DNA of 60,000 nucleotides from Polytrichum commune (GCA_950295325.1 OX485809.1:10356001-10416000), one strand, 5' to 3'; positions 1 through 12,200 are shown, numbered from the stretch's first letter. The notes: a model not told the origin generated them from the letters alone. Translations and numbers: made by a program.

Positions 1-2086
1 ACATACACCCAAAACCAGCACTATGTTCCACATGCATACATTTGAAAACAACAATGTATGTGTGTGGTACATAGTGATGGTTTTTAGGTTTGGTGGTGGT
101 TTTGGGTACACATATCTTATCGGTTTCAACAGGTGAATTAAAGCTTTTTGATCTATGTGGGGGGCTGACCACAAATTTTGCACGGGCAGTGTCGCATTAG
201 TAAACTACATAAAATATTGCATTTAGTGTCGCAAATTCTATTTTTCTTGCTCAATACTAATTATAAACCGCCCGTGTAGTGTCACCAACACTAATCCTAA
301 ACTCAATATAGGTTTACAGTGTAGTGATTATTGTCACTTGACAAGTGATTTTTCATCCAAATTTCAATCATCCATGACAATATTTCAGAATGGAAATGTT
401 AGGATGTAGAACATACTAAGTTTGTAAGTATTTCAATCACAGAAATGCAAGTTGGGATGACAATACTTGTAAACTTATTCACAAGAAGTATCATTAGAAA
501 AATTTACCACATTGACATGAAATACCATATGACTTTATACACAATACTTAGTGTACTGATGGCACCAATTTTTATACTTGAAATGTATTCTTGAATCTCA
601 ATGTTCACCGGATTACCGCTCATCAAATCAATACACTAGACGTTTAGTTTTGTGTAGGCGGAGTGAGAACAAAAAGCATTGATTCTAAGAACATTTATTT
701 GATGTAGGTATGCGGCCTATTAAGTTCACCTCCGACTTGTTACTCCCCACATAGTTTCTCACGGGTCATTTCAAGTTTGATGACCAAACTTAAGAATTGC
801 TATTTATTCTTAAATTGCTATTATTGCCCTAGTTTCAATGACGTGTGTTCAAGAGTCAACGTGTAATGAGTTACAACCTATGGATAAAAAAGGATTTCTA
901 AGTGGAAAGTGAAAGTGATTTGTATCTATAATAAAGGTCCAGTTGTTTCTTGATTTTTATTTTGCACATGCAGTGTACACATTTGGAGTCACCTTACGTT
1001 GAGACCTTGCTCTTAATATATGAGTTTGTTATCTAGCATACCAATAGTTTGTCTACATTTGTTTATCTCCACAAAAACTTGCACATTGATATAGGATTTT
1101 GTATTTCGCAGATTCTATTTGGACTTATAGAAACATTATTCTCACAACAAAACACTATACTAACATATTCAAGCTGAAAAACTCGGGTGAAATAATGTAC
1201 TGATATTATTAGAATGAAACAACTAATATAGCAACCGAATAATGTTATGGTTATCAAGGTCTTGAACCAAGTGCATTAATGGAATGAAATTCTCTAACAG
1301 AATGATGTTTTGGCTATTACTTACTATGAGAACACTCTTCATCATTGAAATCCGTGTATTTAAACTAAGGGGGTCCACAAGTGGAAGCATCAATGAATTC
1401 ATTCGAGTCACGCAAAAAAAAAAAAAAAAACTTGTTCCCCAATAACCACGCCAACTTCAATAAACAGCCACTAACATTACTATCACAACGTGGCCCATCA
1501 AGAGTCCCACATTTTGTACCAAAGTGTCTTTTGAGAGGTTGAGTTCAAAGCACATTACTCCATGTACATCAACATTTCAATCTTTTTTAAAGTGACACGC
1601 CAAGCGTGTTGATTGATACGGCCAACAACTCACACTAGAACTTTGTGCTTTAAAAGTACCAATTTTGGAGTTCCATTTTCGGTGAAGAAAAATGAGACTC
1701 ACATTTGATGAATGGAAGTCTATTTTAAGTAAATCTAGACATGCATGAATTTTGGACATTATATATATGTGTGTGTACTTCTATCCGCAACATTACCAAT
1801 AAAAAATGATAGTATTGAATCTTAGATGCGGATTGCATCTCTTGCATGTGCACAATGCGTTGTTTGTTGGAAAAGCACACATTTAGAGGGATAATTTAAC
1901 CACTTTTTTTCTTCTTAAAGTATGTATCATTCAGATTCTCAACACATTCTTCTTCTTACTTTCTTTTCTTTGTTTTCTTCCTTTTTTGATAATGTGCATG
2001 TCTCAATTGTGCAAAAAATTACACTCGTATGCATTATTGATTTCGGACAAGTCTTTTGTTCATATTTACTTAAGTCCTAGTTATGT
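1..2086. other. Non-coding flank left of the MULE
   Basis: I see no convincing gene. The stretch is AT-rich with short random frames only. Positions 1-115 form an imperfect inverted repeat: CCACATGCATACATT faces AATGTATGTGTGTGG, with an outer partial match of ACCCAAAACCAGCACTATGT to ACATAGTGATGG...GGTTTTGGGT. A poly-A run lies near 1,411-1,430. A segment at about 1,570-1,660 resembles 33,130-33,220 and is probably an old dispersed repeat. Confidence 0.5.
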
Positions 2087-2096
2087 ATGATGTGAT
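2087..2096. repeat. Target-site duplication of the MULE (left copy)
   Basis: ATGATGTGAT directly abuts the GGGG terminus. The same 10 bases abut the right terminus at 13,957-13,966. Confidence 0.85.
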
Positions 2097-2111
2097 GGGG
2101 AGTGCTATCTT

Positions 2112-2218
2112 ATGAGCGGTGAGCGATGAGCGGTGAGCGATGAGCGGTGAGCGATGAGCGGTGAGCGATGAGCGGTGAGCGATGAGCGGTGAGCGATGAG
2201 CGGTGAGCGATGAGCGGT
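2112..2218. repeat. Subterminal 14-bp tandem repeat of the MULE, about 7.5 units
   Basis: The unit ATGAGCGGTGAGCG repeats almost perfectly just inside the left terminus. The right terminus (13,880-13,945) carries a shorter, degenerate version in inverted orientation (GCTCACCGCTCACCGCTC and GCTCATTGCTCATGTG). Subterminal repeats commonly bind transposase, so this is a plausible binding cluster, expanded at one end only. Confidence 0.85.
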
Positions 2219-5200
2219 AACTTATGAGAAGTGAGGAAGATGAAAATTTTGGTAATAGGGCCACCAATATCCTATAACCGTGGAATTGTGGCCTTAAAAA
2301 TGATGATTTTAGGGTTTAGTAATAAGAGGGTTGAGAAGGATAAACAACATGAAGTCCAAAAATTTATTCATAAGTAGTAGCACTAGACATGAAACTATCT
2401 TTTGCCTCGTCATCTATATATATTCGAGCACCTTTGCATTGCGAATTGATTTTGGAACTATAGCAAGATTCTTCATTTGGATCCGAATCTTCGAGATTCA
2501 ACATTGCAATTGCAACATTCTCGGCATATGATGGGAGACGCGGGCTACGACTTGGACTTCGTAGGAATTGTCTATGTGCCCAAAACGGGAGACATGTCCT
2601 CTTTCCAATCGTATTCCTGAAATCAAATCGATGAAACATGTAAATAATGTGAAGAAATAAAAATGAACCAATGAATTGAATAAATTTTTTTTGTATCAAA
2701 ACTTACTCACACTCAAATTCAAGCATCTCCTCATCCGAGAGGTCATCATCTTCTTTTGTAAGATCTTGTATATTCTCCTTAGATGACCCCTCTTTCAAAA
2801 CCTTTTCCAAAAGCGGTTTCAATATGTGCTCAAACATGTCATTATCACCCTCAAATGCAAGAAGATGTCTGCAACATGCGCGTGTTGCTAGGATAGAAGC
2901 TCCAGTGGAACATGTCAAATCAACAACGCGTCCATTTGATGGTGTAAACAATTCAATAAGATCTTGAAAAAAACGCGGCGATTTTTGATATGGCCCCCTC
3001 CAAGGTCTTCCCGATTTTTTAAGAAGCGTGTTTTTTTCATCCACAAAATTGAAAAGCAAGTTTTTGCTTTTCAATCCAGTGCCGAAAAAAGTGGAGTTTG
3101 GTTGTCTCGTGGATTTTTTGGTAGTAAAATCCCTTACCAAGACATGAGCCATAAATGCCGGAGTCTACAAAAAAATGTAAATTGTGTTAAAACTATATAC
3201 AATGCAAATAACACCAAAATAATTAAATAGAAACAATTGTGATGTGTTATACTTACGGTGTAGGTTGGAGACTCCGGATCCTTGAACACCATGTACGAAT
3301 TGAGGCAAATAAAAGTTCTAAGAACTTTCATGTTGCCGTTGTGTAAGGTTGAATTCAAAACCTTCTTGGTTTGCATATCGATAGCAGAAAATACTATGAG
3401 GACGCCATCATCAGACAAGATGGACTTGCACAAGGACATTGTTGCAATCATCCAGTTCTTGTCATATTTATTCCAAAGAGGAATTTCAGCAGGTCTATTG
3501 GAGAGGTTGAAGTCAAAACCGTCCGGAAATTGCAGAAAAACCAAGTCAACGGCAAATGAAGTCGGACTTCCCATGACATGAAATTCGCGATTGTCTTTGA
3601 ACTGAAATACCACAACATATCACAATATAAGACACAAAATAAAATCCAAATGAAAGTAAGAACATTACAGAAAATACAAAATGAAGATTACTTACATTTT
3701 CAAGAAATGCCCGCCATTGGATCCACTCAGGAGGGCCTACTTCAACCCCTTCAGACTTGTTCTTGACAGCAGTAGATCGAGCAAAAGAGAGCGTAAGAAA
3801 GTTCTTCAGTATGAATAACTCTTTTCTCAAAACATTCGTTGGCGCACGATGAATAGCGTCATAGGTGCTGGAGTAATGAAATTCCAATACATCGCACCCG
3901 GATTTTGAACTTTCGCCTCCAAGTGTATTCTTATCCAAATCATTGGAAAGAACAAGCAATTCTTCATGTTGTGAAATTTCCGATTGACCTTGTATTTTGG
4001 TTTCAGGAACATGTTTTCTCTTACGATGTTTTGTCTCTTTTGGTTCTGGCTCTCTAAGTTTAAGCTGCACAATTTGTGCTTGCAAAATTGCAGTATCACG
4101 AGGATCTACATTTTTGGCATCATTTATCTGACGGATTGTCTTCTCACTTGACGGACATGCATCCTTAGGACAATCAAGATACCAACCACAATCCTCATAG
4201 TGTGGGAGCGACCAATCCAAACAAATCTCAGTAGTGAACATGCATGAGTCTTCCGCACCAGTGTCACGCCAATTTGGAAAAAAACGAGGTTCTCCTATAA
4301 CGCATTTGTGCGGAATCAAAACATATCGGAAATACCTACACACAAAAATATTATGAGCCAAATATTGAATGAAAAGTAAAATGTAATGAAAAAATATCAA
4401 GAAATAGTAAAGAATAAGTTGTACCTGTATAGAACACGCTTCATAGCAAGATCAATATTCGGTTGCTCATCCCAAACGTTGTGTTTTTTTACTTTTCCGC
4501 TTTTGAATTCACGATAGAATATTGAATTGAAAGCCGCAAACTTCCAGGTTTGGATATATTCGGAGAGAGTAAGCACATCTGCAAGCAATTGAAGAGGAGA
4601 TGAAAGAATACTTTGAAGCTCTTCAATAGCTTTTTTCTCTAACTGTGCCCAATATGTAGCCTTTGATAACCAATCATCAAGTGCAGAATCAAAGAGGGGT
4701 GATTTCGGGAAATGCAATGCATCTTTGTCAAATCTATTGCCATTCCAAAACTTGAGCCATCCGACTTTGACATCTGGATCCACATTACTAACAGCAACAC
4801 GATGAAGTTTCTCTTGTAACATTTCAGGCACCGAAAATGAACCCCAATGGTGCTTAACTTCTTCAAGAAAAGCAGGGGTGAGGTTGATGTCAGCAATTGC
4901 TAGTTGTTTTGTAAAACTAGAAGACAACATTGCACGTTTTTTGTTGACAGCTGCGGACATTGCTTTAGAAACTCCTTTTGAAGTTCGTTCAAGAGGATGG
5001 GTTTCATTGTAAAGGTTGAGAGCAATATCGCTAGCCTCGGCAAGTTCTTGCTGAAAAATCAAACAAAATCCAAAATTAATAAGTACATATAGATGTGATC
5101 TAAATGAAAGATAAATAAACATTAAAAACATAGTAGGAAATGCTAGAAAAACTTACACTGTATATATAATCAAGAAAAATTGGCCGCGTCAAAGAATACC

Positions 5201-6383
5201 AAGTTTCAACGGACTTCTCCTCACATCGCTTATAACTTCTAGGATCCAGTTGTTTTTTAAAAGAAGTCAAAGGCATGGTGCCAATACTTTACATCCGATA
5301 CAAAGTATGCACCAAATTGGTAGAAACGTGAGAGTTTTCTGTTGACCTGAAAAAATATTGAATTCATGGATTTAGGATGATATAATTCAAATAACAAAAT
5401 ACAAACTAGAAATAAATGAAAATAAAGAAGTAAAAACATTACTTGTTGATGTCGTGCATAGCAGTCAACAAACTTGAAATGTCATCAAGCTCGGGCGCCA
5501 AAATGATGGAATCCACAAAGACATGACGCTCGTAATCTTCGGTATGCAAACGGTCAATATAACTTTTCCAAGCAAAAAATCTGTGATTACCATCTCATAT
5601 GAAGAACATCTTGTTCTTGTATGATGTAAATGAAGGATCGGCATTTAATTCAGTTTCAAACACCGCATTAGCTTGAGCCCAATTTGGGCTCCAAGATGCA
5701 CGAACCTCGTCATCCACAAATTGAAAATTTCCCTTAGAGTCGGTAGCCGATAGATAAAACACACGGTCACCATCACGATAACCATTGAAAAAGTGAGCCT
5801 CCAATTTAGTGATGTCGCCTTTCAAAGCAGGACGCACAATAGGCATTGGAACCATGCGACATAAGAGTACACGCAAACGAGATTTCGGTCCAGCACGGAT
5901 TGAGGAAATTGTTGAAGTGGAATTAACCTTTCGCTTGTCCGTAAGCTCCCAGACTTTCTGTTGATAGGTTTTATTGTCACCATCATTATCTTCATCCGAA
6001 TCAAAATCATGGAGAGATTCATTTATTTTTTTCTTTTTCTTATTATGAAGATTTGACGATATGTCCTGATGAACATGAAGTTGTTGAGATGGACGATCTT
6101 GACTTGAATGCACTGTAGAATCATCACCAGTAGAAATAACAGTCGTTCTCTCCAAATCCATTGATTGGTCCTAAAACAAATGAAATAAGTTTCATAAATA
6201 TTTCAAAACCAGTAGAAACACATTAGCAATAACATTACAAAAACAACAGCAATAGCAACAACAATAACAACAGAATACCACGAACACAGGGAAGAATAAC
6301 AAAAATTATTCTAGACACTACCATTTGCACCTTTAAATATTGTACGATAAGGGTGGCCGCTCACCCCAAAACTAAAAGGGCAG

Positions 6384-6410
6384 ACCCTGTGCGTTAACGC
6401 ACAGGGTCTG
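6384..6410. repeat. Isolated copy of palindrome P1
   Basis: A perfect palindrome centred on GTTAAC (core CTGTGCGTTAACGCACAG), lying between the second exon and the P2 array in intron 1 of the methyltransferase gene. Confidence 0.9.
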
Positions 6411-6445
6411 TGTGTCCAAGTACAGGTCTACAAAAGTTGGGCGCG

Positions 6446-6861
6446 AGGTTTGGGTCGAACGACCCAAACTGTCCACGCGGTTTCGATCGAGCGACCCAAA
6501 CTGCCTACAGCCAGTTTGGGTCGAGCGACCCAAACTAGGTCGACAGTTTGGGTCAAGCGACCCAAACTAGGTCGACAGTTTGGGTCGAGCGACCCAAACT
6601 AGATCGACAGTTTGGGTCGGTCGACCCAAACTAGGCCGACAGTTTGGGTCGCTCGACCCAAACTAGGTCGACAGTTTGGGTCGAGCGACCCAAACTAGGT
6701 CGACAGTTTGGGTCGAGCGACCCAAACTAGGTCGACAGTTTGGGTCGAGCGACCCAAACTAGGTCGACAGTTTGGGTCGAGCGACCCAAACCAGGCAGAC
6801 AGTTTGGGTCGAGCGACCCAAACCAGGCAGACAGTTTGGGTCGACCGACCCAAACTGCCCG
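6446..6861. repeat. P2 palindrome array: about 13 units of 32-33 bp
   Basis: Each unit holds TTTGGGTCG-NN-CGACCCAAA followed by a short linker (often CTAGGTCGACAG). The arms are nearly invariant while the central two bases vary (AG, GT, CT, AC, AA). The array lies inside intron 1 (8440-6171) of the methyltransferase gene. Period is 32 bp through the central block. The second unit is degenerate. The same palindrome occurs again at 11,527-11,640 in the transposase gene. Confidence 0.92.
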
Positions 6862-7072
6862 CAATTTACGCCTAATTATGCGTAATTACCCAGTCATCAC
6901 GAAAGTACAAACAAACCTTGTACTGCACCTGTAGATGAGAGAGCTTGCAGCGACGAGCTCCGGTCCGATAGATGAGAGAAAAAAGACTGAATGCTTTGAA
7001 GGTGTGGCAATTTATACTACTCGTCCCTGCGGCCATATTTAGCGTGGCTCTTCGTGCCCCACATAGCCGCTA

Positions 7073-7197
7073 GAAAGTTGCCAGCGCAGACCCTGTGCGT
7101 TAACGCACAGGGTCTACTTGCCCAACTTTATGAAGCCTCTAGCTAGGCAAGTAGACCCTGTGCGTTAACGCACAGGGTCTGCGCTGGCAACTTTGAG
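7073..7197. repeat. Near-perfect 50-bp inverted repeat containing two P1 palindromes
   Basis: The left arm starts AAAGTTGCCAGCGCAGAC and ends TACTTGCC. The right arm is its reverse complement, starting GGCAAGTA and ending CTGGCAACTTT. A spacer of about 25 bp separates them. Each arm has a complete P1 palindrome, so the whole is a palindrome of palindromes. A decayed P1 follows at about 7,206-7,245. Confidence 0.88.
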
Positions 7198-7724
7198 GCC
7201 ACTGTGCGTTAGCGCATAAGGCATGTGCGTTAATCGCACAGGGCCGAGACATGAATTTGCTAAAAACTTTTTTTTTTGAATTTGTCTGGAATTGGTAGAT
7301 TTGCCAAAACTTGTAAAATCTGGAAAAAATGCTAATGGGGTCCAAAATTTAAAAAAAAAATATGCTATATTATCTAAATCTCCGTAGCTACAAAATCTTC
7401 TTATATTTTGTTTTGGTTTGAAATCATTTTCTTTTCTCATTCTTCTATCTATTTCCTTGTTTTGGGCCACCTCGTAGATTTTGGGTTTCGGGGCAAAAAA
7501 AAAATTATGCTATTTTGTGTCATTTTCTAGCTCCTGTAACGTATTGCATGAATACTTGAGTAGACATATTTCTCATTTCTTGCATTCTAACCCCGTTTTG
7601 AATGGTTTTTTTGTTCCTACGCTCTGAAGATTGATTTAAATTCATACAATAGATATTTGTTTACTTTTAGGCTCTCCTAGTCGTTTTACCTCCCAACTTT
7701 TGGCCTTCCTAAGTTGCTCTTACA

Positions 7725-8345
7725 AACCCTGTGCGTTAACGCACAGGGTTTCTCCTCCCAACTTTTTGCCTCCTAAGTTGCTCTTGCAAACCCTGTGCGT
7801 TAACGCACAGGGTTTCTCCTCCCAACTTTTTGCCTCCTAAATTGCTCTTGTAAACCCTGTGCGTTAACGCACAGGGTTTCTCCTCCCAACTTTTTGCCTC
7901 CTAAGTTGCTCTTGCAAACCATGTGCGTTAACGCACAGGGTTTCTCCTCCCAACTTTTTGCCTCCTAAGTTGCTCTTACAAACCCTGTGCGTTAACGCAC
8001 ATGGTTTTTCCTCCCAACTTTTTGCCTCCTAAGTTGCTTTTACAGACCCTGTACGTTAACGCACAAGGTTTCTCCTCCCAACTTTTGGCCTTCCTAAGTT
8101 GCTATTACAAATCCTCTGCGTTAACGCACAGGGTTTTAGCTCCCAACTTTTGGCCTCCCTAAGTTGCTTTTATAAACCTTGTGCGTTAACATATAGGGTA
8201 TTACCTCCAAACTTCTCGCCTCCTAAGTTGCTCTTATAAACCCTGAACGTTCTCCTCTTGCCTTCTAGCCTTCCTAAATTTCTGTTATATACCATGTGCA
8301 TTAACGTATAGGTTTTTTCCTCTCCAATTTATAACATCTATAAAT
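7725..8345. repeat. P1 palindrome array: about 10 units of roughly 62 bp
   Basis: The core CTGTGCGTTAACGCACAG recurs at about 7,732, 7,793, 7,855, 7,918, 7,984, 8,046, 8,110 and 8,176, then decays in two further units. The linker (CTCCCAACTTTTTGCCTCC, then TAAGTTGCTCTT) is also conserved. Units at the left are perfect, and units toward 8,340 carry more changes, including mismatched arms. The array sits in intron 1 of the methyltransferase gene, ending about 95 bp from the exon 1 donor. Confidence 0.92.
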
Positions 8346-8716
8346 TGCTACTACATGATATGTGAGTGAACGTACAAGGTTCTCCGTCCTAACTTACAAC
8401 TTATGCACTATCAAATTATGTGAACGTTGAACTGACTTACCTTTTTGTTTGTCGTCTTCTTTGAACCCGTCTTCAATTCGGACTCTGATATACGATCATC
8501 TATATCTTCTTTGCTTTTTGCACCTTCATCATCCTCCATCGCATCAAAATCCAGTGTCTTCATAGTTTCTTCTACCGTACTCAATAAGTTTCTTTTCCCT
8601 TCCTTATTTGCATTCTTCTTTCCCACACTCAGTCTGAACCTCTTTTTCTCGGAAGTGAAATACAAAGCTTTCCTACGTCTTCTCATGGGTGTTCTCTCTA
8701 CATCGTCCACCATCAT

Positions 8717-9235
8717 TTGTGTCTATGATATGTTTTCTATCAGGTACTATCATTTATTCTTCCAATGTATCTATCTCACAAAATCCGGCGTATATTACGA
8801 TCACATGTTGTAATTGGCGTTCAATGAGCGAGATATTTCGACGCGTTTGTCATTATGTGTTTATTTTTGTTATATCCGCCAAAATTTTCTGACACCTACT
8901 TTGTTCTATTCATAATGAGCAATAATTTATTTTTCCAACCAATTTTAATTCTTTCTACATCTACGTCAGTCCACACATATATATTTTTGTTTTCTACCAA
9001 TACTTTTAGTATTTGACGCCATTTTGTGTATATCTTGCTCGTAAATATTCTTTGACTATTATTGTGTTATGTCCACTTCTGTATTATTAGATGCTATGTA
9101 TCACACGCTTTCATCTCTATCCATTATTGTATCACACATTTTCATTTCCATTCATTTCCTCACACAACTCTATACAAAACCAACATTCACCCCATATTTT
9201 TGTGATGTATTGTTCATATGTTCTTTTGATTTTCT
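8717..9235. promoter_or_regulatory. Divergent promoter region between the two MULE genes
   Basis: This 519-bp non-coding stretch separates the start codon of the methyltransferase gene (8716, minus) from that of the transposase (9236, plus). It is AT-rich with a TATATATT tract near 8,975. No palindrome copies occur in it, so those arrays are intronic and not in the core promoter. The promoter role is inferred from position only. Confidence 0.4.
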
Positions 9236-12200
9236 ATGGCTACCATTAGAGCTCATGGATCTTTTGTTCCCTTCATCTTGCCACTCCAAGATGATGGTCA
9301 TGTGAGTGTTTCAGAGGATTTACTTAGTTTGAGATTCAACCTCCAGATAGGAACCATGTATTTAGAGCATGAGATGTACTCTGCAGATGGAGAGGTGTAT
9401 GAAACGATTTTGGTTCCAAAAAATAAAACTGAGGTTGGTTTTATGTGGATCTTAGGACCTGGTTCATTTAGGGTGATAGGACTTTCTGAGTCTCAGATGT
9501 AAGCTTCAACTGTCATTTTGACAAACGAACCCGGTACATCCACAGTTCAAATTCCCTCTATCGCACCTGTTAAGGTGGAACCCCTTGATGATAGTGTGTT
9601 TGTGCTATCAGATTCAGAAGATGACATTTGTGCCTCTGTTGATCTTTCAAACACATCGTCATTTCCATTTAGAAGTGTTCATTCTACTTCTTCCCAACTT
9701 CCTATACATGTAGCCAAATCCCCTTGCGGTCTTATGTACAAGAAGGTGGTTCCCCAAATCTCACCTTCTCAACGTCCTCCACTACACCCTTCACCTTCAT
9801 CTACAGGGTTGACTATGGTTGATGCCTTGAAGCTGACAAAGTCAAGAAAAAGATCAAAATCCGATCTTGCATCCATTGATTTTGACAGTATAGATGTTCG
9901 TGAAGTCAAGTACTTACCATCTTCTTTTAATGGTGATGTTTTGTTTCTCTTGCCTCCTGTGGCACTCAAAGCTCCAAGTACGTATGGTCGCTTAATGGAC
10001 GGCATGGACAAGATGTGCGACGGTCATTCTTGGTGCACCACCAAAACCACGAATATCCAAAATGACTTTGGACTGTCCTTCCGGCGCTCTACTTGTGATG
10101 GTCATCTCCAATGTCATAATGACTACTGTGATTACATGAATCGGAATGGGGGCCTCCGGAACAACACTGAATGGGCCGGTTCAACTCCTATCCCATTTGC
10201 TGTGGGTGTTGTTCCCCCTACTAAGTCCACTGTCGAGTGTAAGGTATGTCGGTCCACACCTGTGTGCATTGCTTTGTGTAATGCTCGAATCATATACATC
10301 CACTCCACATCCGTTGGAATGTCTAGGGCTTGTATTCATCTTGGTGTACATGATCACCCTGTGGCCAATGGCACATGCCGTGAATCATTGGACATGGCAT
10401 ACCAATGCGTTGCAAATGAAGTATTGAAAACACCCACAGCAAAAAATTCAGCCATAGTTATGGCGGCGAGCAAACAATTCTTGGCCGATTACCTTCTCAA
10501 ATCTCCCGCAAATGTCGAAGGCCATCACTTGGTTGGTTCATCCCTAGAGGTCGTCATGGACAAATTCAGCACTCTTGCATCTCCAAATTGTCGTAACTTT
10601 GTATCTGGATCAAAGCATTTTTTGCGTAGTGGAATGGGAACTATGGATAGTATTATGGCGCTCAAAGACCACTCTGCTTTCAAATTCGTCCATGGTAGTC
10701 GGTTCCCAGGGCAGTCAAAGGACAAAGTGTTTGTTTTTAAGATGTCTGTAGACCTTCCAGGTAGTGGTGTGGAGCTTGTGAAGAGGATGCAAGTCGGTGG
10801 GGATATGGAGAATTCATAGATTATGTTTGACCATGTCAAACGTTTGAAGGACTGGACGACCATGGCTTGCCATGTGTACGACAGTCGATATTGTAAAGTG
10901 TTGACTATTGCGTGTTGTGACATGCAATCTGAAGATGGTGCAGCACAAATTCTCTTTTGGGAAAATTTGAATGTTGTCATGGCAGAAAATGGTGTACCAT
11001 ACGTAAACTTCAAAGGGTTTATGGCTGATAGTGCTCAAGCTAATTGGAATGCGGTGAGGGCAATTTACGGGGATGGTGATCCAAGTCTACCCATGGTTGC
11101 ACGTGAGCGTACATGTCTTTTCCATTGGTCCGCAAGTTTGGATAAGGTGACCCAAAAGTATATCAAACTATCCTTGCAATTTCAACACAAACAAATATGC
11201 AAGAATTACAAAGACGCGAAAACAATGGACGACGCTGAGACCAAGTACCATGTGATTCGTTCTTGGTGGTTGTCATCTGGAGCTGCCTCCGAGGAAGGCA
11301 TCCTTGGCCTTTCAGAGTGGTTGGGATTTTGGCACTTTCGTTACAGACAATGGGGTGGCCATATGCTACTTGTAAGTACATATCAAACTTCATTACTCAA
11401 TGTAATATATCTTATGTTTTTCTTATCTTTGTCTTTCTGTATTGTTCATAGGATATGACAATAGAAGAGCGTACAGGAATGCCAACATGCAACCTTGCAG
11501 AGACTGTACACAACAAACAACAAATAGTTTGGGTCGTTCGACCCAAACCTTGTATGCAGTTTGGGTCGAACGACCCAAATGTGGCAGGCAGTTTGGGTCG
11601 TTCGACCCAAACGTGGCAGCCATTTTGGGTTGAACGACCCAAACCTAAATATATAATCTATCTTATGTTTGTCTTATCCTTGTATTTGTATGTTGTTCAT
11701 AGGATATGACAATAGAAGAGCGTGCGGAAATGCCAACATGCAACCTTGCAGAGACTGTACACAACAAATGGCTCCAACAGTCCGGCAACAAGATGACTTG
11801 TTTATATGAAGCTACAGTGGACGACATGATCCGTGTTTTCATGCAAATTGCAAATTACCGGACATGGTTGAAAGGGGGGGTCTGATGGTAAAGGTCCTGA
11901 TTCGGCATCCTTGAAACTCAAAGCGGCTGCAAGGTGTGGAGATCCAAAAATGTTGGCCGATGCCATGAAGTCTTATCCAGGGGCAGAAGACGTCAACACT
12001 AGAGATTGTGCATTGGAAGGGTCAGAGCTCTTTGGTTCCACCAAACGCAAACTCAACCTACCACCGGGTGCTGATTGTGACTCTCATCGACCCGACAAAG
12101 TGAACTATTCCATTCCCCGTCCGAACACCCGAGCAACTCGTCAACGCATAGAGGAATCGTTAAGTTTTGCAATTCATGGTGTGGCTCATACTACATCCGT

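Larger units (their letters stand above)
2364..8716 (-). pseudogene. ParB-like (DGNHR) domain plus N4/N6-type DNA methyltransferase-fold protein, 8 exons, two in-frame stops
   Basis: I read eight exons on the minus strand: 8716-8441, 6170-5443, 5346-5157, 5050-4425, 4335-3696, 3601-3257, 3164-2707 and 2616-2364. Every junction has GT/AG and the codon phase is kept across all of them, giving about 1,171 residues. Exon 1 is basic and acidic (MRRRRKAL, EKKRF), likely nuclear targeting. Exon 2 ends in a ParB/sulfiredoxin-type motif DGNHRFFAW. Exons 4-5 are mostly helical linker that I do not recognise. Exons 6-7 look like a permuted (beta-class) methyltransferase: a motif IV-like strand DLVFLQFPDGF, then RPWRGPYQKSPRFFQDLIEL (motif X-like), then VVDLTCSTGAS (SAM-binding motif I). 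The usual DPPY catalytic tetrapeptide is not kept, so activity is doubtful. Stops at 5595-5597 (TGA just before DGNHR) and 5289-5291 (TAA) break it. It is divergent from the transposase and lies inside the same transposon. Fold assignment is by eye. Confidence 0.62.

Noticed and set aside
6446-8345. CRISPR-like arrays of regularly spaced repeats
   Set aside because: Spacers between palindromes are themselves repeated rather than unique. The DNA is eukaryotic and there are no cas genes.
8445-8813. Plus-strand frame over exon 1 of the methyltransferase gene
   Set aside because: The minus-strand exon has a perfect GTAAGT donor and phase-0 junction to exon 2. The plus frame has no such support.
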